Source: Schizophyllum amplum (Eukaryota; Basidiomycota; Agaricomycetes; Agaricales; Schizophyllaceae). Taken from it: a stretch of 64,000 nt of DNA. The first letter of the stretch is position 1; each line of letters starts with the position of its first letter. Under the pieces are notes generated by a model, which saw nothing but the letters and a program-made list of their open reading frames with translations, was not told the origin of the DNA and did no database searches. A program made the position numbers and the translations under genes. Shown here in pieces: positions 57,755 to 64,000 of this stretch. The stretch covers positions 62,001-126,000 of the forward strand of contig VDMD01000070.1 in NCBI GenBank assembly GCA_007026445.1. The letters run 5' to 3'.

Positions 57755-59708
57755 TCAGACAACGTACTCCGCTGACCCATCGACAGATGCAGTAGCATTG
57801 AACCCGACCAACGCCTCTGTGACGCTGCCCACGTCGATGTCGTCGTCGTCGTAGAATCCTAGCATCAGCTCCAGCAACTCGGTGTTCTCGTGACTGCCGT
57901 AGAATGCTGAGCAGTACGGGTTGTTGGAGCAGTAGATGTCGACGTCGACGGCACTAAATGAGGTACATTTTAGCGCAATACGAGAGAAAGCAAACTCGAG
58001 GACCTACGTGTGGCCCATTGTCGTCCATCCAACTTGCACGCGCGAGTTGACAGCCGCGTTGAGGGCGGCCAGGATGGAGTATACATCGCCGGTGTTGGCA
58101 GCTTCGATGATGACATTTGCCTGGTGAATGTTAGATCGCGCTTCGGGCAGGATGCAGAGGCCTACCTCGTCATCTGAGAAGTACTGTAGGGCCATGTTGT
58201 CAGCCACGACCTGGTGAACTTGATCGAGGGTCAGGTTCCCTTCCGCCGTGGCCGCATACAAAAGAATTGTAGTATAGGTCGACGAATGCGAGGCGTTGGC
58301 AATAACGAACGCTACCATAGAAGTCCAGTTAGTTTCCAACGACAGAAAGTGTCACTGCAGCACTCACGATTGAAACCATATGTATACTCCACGATAGGAC
58401 TTCTCGCGTTCGTCCCCAGCCCCAGTCCGCCCGTCTCATGGTCCGCAGTTAGCAGAAACAGGGTATCATCCCCACGCTCCTCCAGCACCGTCACCCATTC
58501 CTTCACCAGCTCCGCCGTCTCGCTGAGCTCCAGCCCAGCCGACACCGTGCCCACGATATCATTCGCATGCTGCGCCTTGTCTGTTACCTCGTTTTCGAAG
58601 AACAAGAAGAAGCCCTGGTCGGAGTCGGCAGTCGCCGCGGTGAGCAGCTCGAGCGCCTTATTAACCATCGCCGCGAGACCAGGCTGCGAGTCCGGGCGGT
58701 CGATCGCGTACGCAAGGTCCTCGGTCGCAAATAGGCCAAGCAAGGGGAGCGCGTCTGCGGCGGAGAGCTCATCGGGCGTAAATACTACGTTCCATAGGCC
58801 CATAGTCTCGTTGAGTAGGTCGCGCTCGTCGGTGCGGCATGAATCTTCCTCACTTTCCGGGATGTATGCGCAAAGCCCGCCACCTAATAAGATGTCCGTC
58901 GTCCGCCCGAGCGGATACCCATCGAGCCCAAGCTGTTGCTGCGCAATGAACGAGGAGTCTTCTCGGTTTGTGCTGTGTGCATTGAGGCCGGCCGGCGAGG
59001 CGTCCCTAGCACATAAAAGGTCAACTGGCAGTCGCTGCCATAATAGAAGCGTGTCGTACCAAACAAAGGACGTCGTTATGACGCCCGTTATGTAGCCGGC
59101 TGCCTTGGCGGCCTCCAATATCGTTCCTCGAGGCGTGCTCGATGAGTCGACGCCGACCATGTTGTTGAGAGTCTTAACTCCACTGAAGACGGCGGTGCCT
59201 CCCGCTGCGCTGTCTGTGATCTATGGAGGGAAGGCGTCAAGGTAGGTATCGCAGTGGTGCTATAAGCAATGCTAACGAAATTGTCCGCAGAGCTTGTGCG
59301 TGACTTGCCCACTACATCGTCTTCAAGGCTGGTCTTGTATCCAACGAATGTTTGCTCCAAGTCGCGCGCGTTGTGATTCTGGATTACTAGAAGCTGGTCA
59401 ACGAGTGTAATAAATAAAGCAGCAGGAAAATGAGTATACGTTGAAGATACTGTCGCGTTACAGGCAGGACCGCAGGACCCACTTCAGCGAGCCACGTATG
59501 TCAGCAGGGTTGTAGCACATTAACAACAGCGCGTACTGCCGTCGGCCCAACCTGTATGTATTGTCAATAAGTATGGGTGCCGGAGACCGGTGTTAGTGGA
59601 CTCACCAAGGATGATATTCTTTCTACCTGACGTTCGCCGTGCTACTGGCGTGCAAGTAGCCACAGACGCAAGCATCACGAGCGAGACAAAGCATCGCATG
59701 ATGGGCAT
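57755..59708 (-). CDS. Alkaline phosphatase (secreted/vacuolar, E. coli PhoA-type fold)
   Basis: Multi-exon minus-strand gene from ATG 59708 to TGA at 57755-57757. N-terminal signal (MRCFVSLVMLASVATC) is followed by KNIILGWADG, where the spacing from NIIL to DG matches the first metal-binding Asp of the family. ITDSAAGGTA carries the phosphorylated Ser. E-x4-D-x3-H in FENEVTDKAQHAND keeps the metal ligands despite an unusual context, and LTADHETGGL supplies the Asp-His pair. ANASHSS supplies a late His, and the C-terminal region is YCSNNPYCSAFYGSHENTELL, ending SAEYVV. I inferred an 88-nt intron after WADG and a 59-nt intron inside ITTSFVW-DASPAG to keep the frame. It hydrolyses phosphomonoesters; compartment is inference from the signal peptide. 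Confidence 0.83.
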
Positions 59709-60197
59709 GAAGAATGGGCTGAAGAGCCGACAAGCCTAGGACCTGCGTGGCAGACTTATAAGTGTGTCCATAGGCAAGGGCGCCCCTCCAAGAGCGACGA
59801 CAGATGGCATGGCTGAGGCAGATGCTGCAAGATGGGAATCAGAGTGTCGATGGGAATCTGCTCAGATGTCTATGGCAGTGGGTACTCGTGCCTTGCTTGG
59901 AATCCACGCCATCGCCGCGGACCCCCCTCAGCGCCAAATCTTGTATAGCAAAGGCGTTCACCGGCCCGCCTCCTGAATCGCTGTTTGCTAGAACGATCAC
60001 TAGCATACAATCATGACGGACGATGGGGAAGATGTGCGCTGTCCCGTACCTTGCTTCAGGCGGGAGATGCGCGTCAGCTGCCGCTCACCTATCACACAGT
60101 ACGCCACGCGTATACCCACTATGCGAGCTGTTCCCTGTAGTCAAACATAAATTCCGGCCAGTATACAAATGTCCCATGAAGCACACTGTCTACGGAA

Positions 60198-61535
60198 CTA
60201 CAAGGCCATTAGCAAGTTGAATTGTTGACGATTCGACCGCGTACCGGTCATAAAGGATACCCTGCACAATAAATGCAGAAATGCCACCGAGAGGACGATG
60301 GCAAGCACCACATCCCGGCGTGCGATCCTCCTCCACTGGCCGCGGGCGCGCATAGCCAGAGTCAGAGCCGGCGGCCCATCCTTGCCCGCCTCGTCAATCG
60401 CAGCCACTTCATCCACCGTCAAAGGTTCTGATTTGTGCATCAGCCGTCAAGCACGAAGGATAAAGACCATCACATACCCAGATCGCCAACAGCCAGGTAC
60501 TCTTCCATGTGACTCCGGGTTGAGCTGGTACTGTGGTTGGGTTTAGCGGGAAGGGAACGTGCAAGACATCGGAGGAACGTACGTGACAATGACGACGCCC
60601 TTGGCGCGCAACCACAAGAAAACGGCCTGGACCATGGAAGCATTGCGGCGGGATGCCACAGCTGCTAGAGGCTCGTCAAGAGGGCCGCCAGGGAACTTCG
60701 TTATGGGGCTGCGAGGGCGTGCTCAGTACGACTGGACACGTCCATGAGAAAATCGCGCACTCAAGACTGCTGTAAGCTTCCACAACGATGTTGTGCGCCG
60801 CACAGTAGTCGAGGGTAGGCTTCATTTCCGTATAATTGTACGGGTGAAGGTGTATCTGCGCAACCGCCTGAGTTCGAATTTCAAGGCGTGGTCTGCTCAT
60901 AACGCACCTGGTTGACAGCAGGAGTGACGGTGGCGACCGAAGATAAGATCTTGAAGTGGTCGACCTCGAAGTTGCTGACACCGATGGACTTCGCTTCACC
61001 GCTGGCCTTGAGTTTCTCAAATTCAAGCCAAATAGAGGGGAGGAGCTTCTCGCCGGCGAGTCGAGGGCTGTGTATGAGGTATAGATCGACATGCTTGAGC
61101 CCTAACTGTCCTCGCGTTGTTTGTCAACTGCACCGAGGAATTTGGACTTTACACGCACCTTTTCAAGGCTCGCGCTGAACGTCTCCTGCACGGCGCCCTG
61201 TCCGTACTTCGTTGTCACGAAGAGCTGAGAGCGGGCCAGGCCAGACTCTCGGATAGCCTGCCCGACATCCATCTCGGTTTCGTAGACTGGGGGAATCGCA
61301 AGTCAGCGAAAGCAACGAGCGTGATCGGACGAGGACGCACACTGAGCCGTGTCGATGTGGCTGAAGCCGCAGTCGATGGCAGCGGCCACGAACTCCACCA
61401 CGCTCTTCCACTTCCACTTGGATCCCGTCCCGTACGCGATGGTGGGCATCTGCACATCTATAAGCACACGGGCTGTCGGGCAGGGGAACATGGACTGACT
61501 ATGTTCCCATCGTTAAGAGTAACAGTGTCGAACAT
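60198..61535 (-). CDS. Aldo-keto reductase with C-terminal membrane anchor (copy 1)
   Basis: Minus-strand multi-exon gene starting MFDTVTLNDGNI at 61535 and ending TAG 60198-60200. AKR core: IAYGTGSKWK, GFSHIDTAQ-FYETE (catalytic Asp and Tyr), FVTTKYGQG (Lys), VDLYLIHSPR (His), SIGVSNFEVDH, TVTPAVNQIHLHPYN, KGVVIVTTSSTRSHMEEYL. A C-terminal extension after EVAAIDEAGKDGPP contains one hydrophobic helix (VVLAIVLSVAFLHLLC), which soluble AKRs lack. It probably reduces aldehydes or ketones with NADPH while tethered to a membrane. It lies head-to-tail with a close copy 220 bp upstream. Confidence 0.87.
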
Positions 61536-61757
61536 CGTGGCGGATGGAAAGGGGGTCTTACAGTCGCCCAGCGCACTCAGGAGCCAGTTCGACGACAACG
61601 ACCGGTCGGAAACTCGGTCCGACGCCACTTTCTCAGTCATCATAACGCGGTCACATGATCTTCCACTTGCAAAGACGCAACGCGCCGCTCTAAGCAGAGA
61701 TGTAGCGTGCAGACGTGCTATTCTAAGGCCAAGCTGACCACTACTAGGGTTGTCAAA

Positions 61758-63176
61758 TCAGATACAACGCATCCCACTCCGTCCGAACACCTGCAGCTTC
61801 CACAAACCCAGTACTAGTAGCAACAGTCCGAGAACGACCACACTCAGCTCGGTGCGCGCTCTCCTGAGGTGTCTAAGTCTAAGGCGTGCAAGCATCGCGG
61901 CTGTCGCTACAGGGGGCCCGCCCTTGCCAGCCTCGTCAATCGCCGCGACTTCCGCGTCCGAGAGAGGTTCTAGAGATTTCCTTGAATAACGGCAGTCGAC
62001 CACACCACCTCAAGACGCACCGAGGTCACCAACAGCAAGATATTCCTCCATATGCTTTCTCGTAGAGCTCGTGCTATTGTCGCGCTGTGAGGCCGGGCTT
62101 CATAGTGCAAAGCAGGAAGGACATACGTAACAATGACCACCCCCTTGGCGTGTACCCAAAGGAAGAGAGCTTGCACCATGGATGCACCGCGCCGAGCTGC
62201 TGCAGCAGCCAAAGGCACATCTACGGGACCACCAGGAAACTTCGTGATCGGGCTGAGGATATCGTGTTCAATAAGAAGGGAGATCCGAGAGGCCGATGAT
62301 GAAAGTCACGTACTCGAGACTGCTATATGCCTCCACCACAATGCTATGCTTCGCACAATACTCCAGCACAGGCTTCATCTCTGAGTAATTGTACGGATGT
62401 AAGTGAATCTGCGCATATCTGGGTCAGCTCAACATTCGGCAGCCAGGATAGAAGACGCACCTGGTTGACGGCAGGTGTGACGGTGGAAATTTCTGCAACG
62501 GTCTCAAGGTGGCTGAGTTGGAAGTTGCTGACGCCGATGGATCTATCGGGAAGCGTTAGGGATATGCATGCGTGCACATTACAGCGAAAGCAAGCACCTC
62601 GCACGACCGCTATTCCTGATCTTCTCCAGCTCGAGCCACGTCCCGGCCACGCCCTTCTCGCCCACGATCCGGGGAGTGGGGAAGTGTATGAGATAGAGGT
62701 CGACTTGTTTGAGGCCCAGCTACAGAGCGCGCAACGTGTTTAGCAGATCTGCATAGTTTGAAACAGCCTGTCGGACAAACGCACCCCGTTCAAGCTCTTG
62801 TTGAACTCTTCCTGCACCTCTCCGCCGCCGAACTTGGTCGTCACGAAGAAGTCCGAGCGCGAGAGGCCGGACTCGCGGATAGCCTGCCCAACGTCGGGTT
62901 CCGTCTGGTACTCTGCGTGAAAGATGTGTCGGATCAGCGCCCAGTTCGGCTGGATCGAGTAGGGACGCGCACGTTGGGCCGTGTCGATGTGGCTAAAGCC
63001 GCAGTCAATCGCAGTGGCGACGAACTCGACGACACTCTTCCACTTCCACTTCGAGCCGGTCCCATACGCTATGGTGGGCATCTATCTGCACATGAGATCG
63101 GCGTTCCGTGAATGAAAAGGGGTGCTGTCCGACGCACCGTATTGCCATCGTTCAGCGTCACCGTGCCAAAGGTCAT
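61758..63176 (-). CDS. Aldo-keto reductase with C-terminal membrane anchor (copy 2)
   Basis: Same structure as its downstream neighbour: MTFGTVTLNDGNT as a first mini-exon from ATG 63176, then IAYGTGSKWKWKSVVEFVATA, GFSHIDTAQ, YQTEPDVGQAIRESG, FVTTKFGGG, LKQVDLYLIHFPTPR, RSIGVSNFQLSHL, STVTPAVNQ, IHLHPYNYSEMKP. The C-terminal part reads SSTRKHMEEYLAVGDLEPLSDAEVAAIDEAGKGGPP and a single TM (LSVVVLGLLLLVLGLW), ending TGA at 61758. The catalytic Asp, Tyr, Lys and His are all present. Shared intron positions and N-terminal exon point to a recent tandem duplication. Confidence 0.87.
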
Positions 63177-63870
63177 GGTTGGGCAGATGGGGAGCGAGGC
63201 GTTTCGAGCAGTAGAATGGATGTCCTCTCAATGGCGAGAATGGATATGGCTCAAGAGGACGCAAGAGAGCCTGTGGGGATAAATGCAGCGGGGTCGCTCG
63301 CCGACGATAGCGATAAGGCCACCGTGGCCTACCGCCATGTTCACCGCTTCGCTGAGAGTTCCGTGCAGCTGAGTTTTAGCAGCAGAGTGCATATCAGTAT
63401 ATTTTGAGGTCGAGCTGATCAGGGGACAGTGTGTGATCTCAGGCGACATGAGCATGCTGAAAGGACGTCAAACAAGGTCAAAGCTCAGCGCATCATTGTC
63501 CGGAGAACAATGGGCGCGGAGAGCGGGCCGATGGTCCGCTACAGTCTACTGTCAGAATCTGTCTGCACTTGACCTCCATCATCATGTCACCTTCATCAAA
63601 AAATTATTGCCATGCCCCGCGTTTGCTCATCCTCGAACGTTGCTATGCCCCGGTGACATTTTCCAGGTATAGAAAGCAGCTCGCAATCTGACGAAAGCCG
63701 CCTTCCGAGCGGGGACTCCGACGAACGTGTCCAGCGTCTAGACCTCATGCAGCATGCCATACATGAATCGCCTCAAAGACGCACAAGGCTTGCTACTTAT
63801 AAGCTGAGAGACGCCAGAAGTCGGTCGTCGGCGCCCTAGGGTCCTCAAACTTTTAACTCCCTAGTCCGAG

Positions 63871-63972
63871 ATGTATCTGCTCTACCTGCTCTTCAGCGTA
63901 TCCGCCGTCGCTGCATCCTCCCTCTTGAACCGCAATCTAGCGTATCGCTCTCCGCTATCGAATGTGCCTCAG
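63871..63972 (+). CDS. First exon of a secreted protein, possibly PhoD-like phosphatase (partial)
   Basis: ATG 63871 opens a 34-codon exon ending at a GTGCGC donor (63973). The product starts with a signal peptide (MYLLYLLFSVSAVAASS), then LNRNLAYRSPLSNVPQ. The NLAYRSP motif after the signal peptide recalls the N-terminus of fungal PhoD-family phosphatases, but too little is visible to be sure. The gene continues past the window. Confidence 0.45.
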
Positions 63973-64000
63973 GTGCGCTTCCCTGCCTCCTCATGCTATG

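Overview
The window is nuclear DNA from a filamentous basidiomycete, most likely a wood-inhabiting agaricomycete close to the Polyporales. Evidence: nearly every gene is split by 45-60 bp GT-AG introns, and there is an AA9 lytic polysaccharide monooxygenase, a class I hydrophobin, a KDZ transposase with a CxC2 cysteine cluster, MYND/F-box/BTB genes of the kind expanded in mushrooms, and a nuclear gene for mitochondrial ATP synthase beta. The species assignment is inference.

Layout. 0-4.2 kb: the last exon of a gene, a perfect 36-bp palindrome, a small gene with two RNase H1 N-terminal-like domains, a hAT-like miniature transposon and an unrecognised 317-aa gene. 4.4-14.5 kb: a mobile-element block with an almost complete KDZ transposase broken by one in-frame TGA, a purine-rich minisatellite, a 1155-codon single-exon gene of unknown family, a hairpin-rich segment and the 3' half of a MYND zinc-finger gene. 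14.5-17 kb: no convincing gene. 17-31 kb: a conserved housekeeping stretch with an AdipoR/HlyIII (Izh3-like) membrane protein, AA9 LPMO, a SIM/RING-like protein (candidate SUMO-directed ubiquitin ligase), a miniature transposon with nested hairpins, ATP2 and Ctf18.

31-37 kb: a hydrophobin with a long Thr/Ser/Trp-rich N-terminal half, a two-TM basic protein and a TTA-flanked Harbinger-like non-autonomous element with a second inverted repeat nested in it. 37-43.6 kb: an MFS permease (allantoate/Dal5 family) whose third intron carries a 3,964-bp TA-flanked Tc1/mariner-like transposon with an apparently intact seven-exon transposase. 43.8-46.3 kb: tRNA-Ser(CGA) with an 8-nt intron, and Clp1 (mRNA 3'-end processing). 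46.3-51.3 kb: gene-poor DNA bounded by inverted ~140-bp GGTAAA-rich repeats, with a glycine-rich 290-aa gene inside. 51.8-64 kb: a full-length MYND protein (paralogue of the 13.5-kb fragment), F-box and BTB genes, a secreted alkaline phosphatase, two tandem aldo-keto reductases with C-terminal membrane anchors, and the first exon of a gene that may encode a PhoD-like phosphatase.

The genes do not form one pathway. The notable theme is the density and nesting of different DNA transposons (KDZ, hAT-like, Harbinger-like, Tc1/mariner-like, unclassified miniature elements) among ordinary genes. The strongest single observation is an intact-looking transposon sitting precisely inside a host intron. 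The best candidate for undescribed biology is the orphan 1155-codon gene with its hairpin-rich downstream flank. Exon joins were chosen by reading frame, GT-AG consensus and family conservation, without transcript data.
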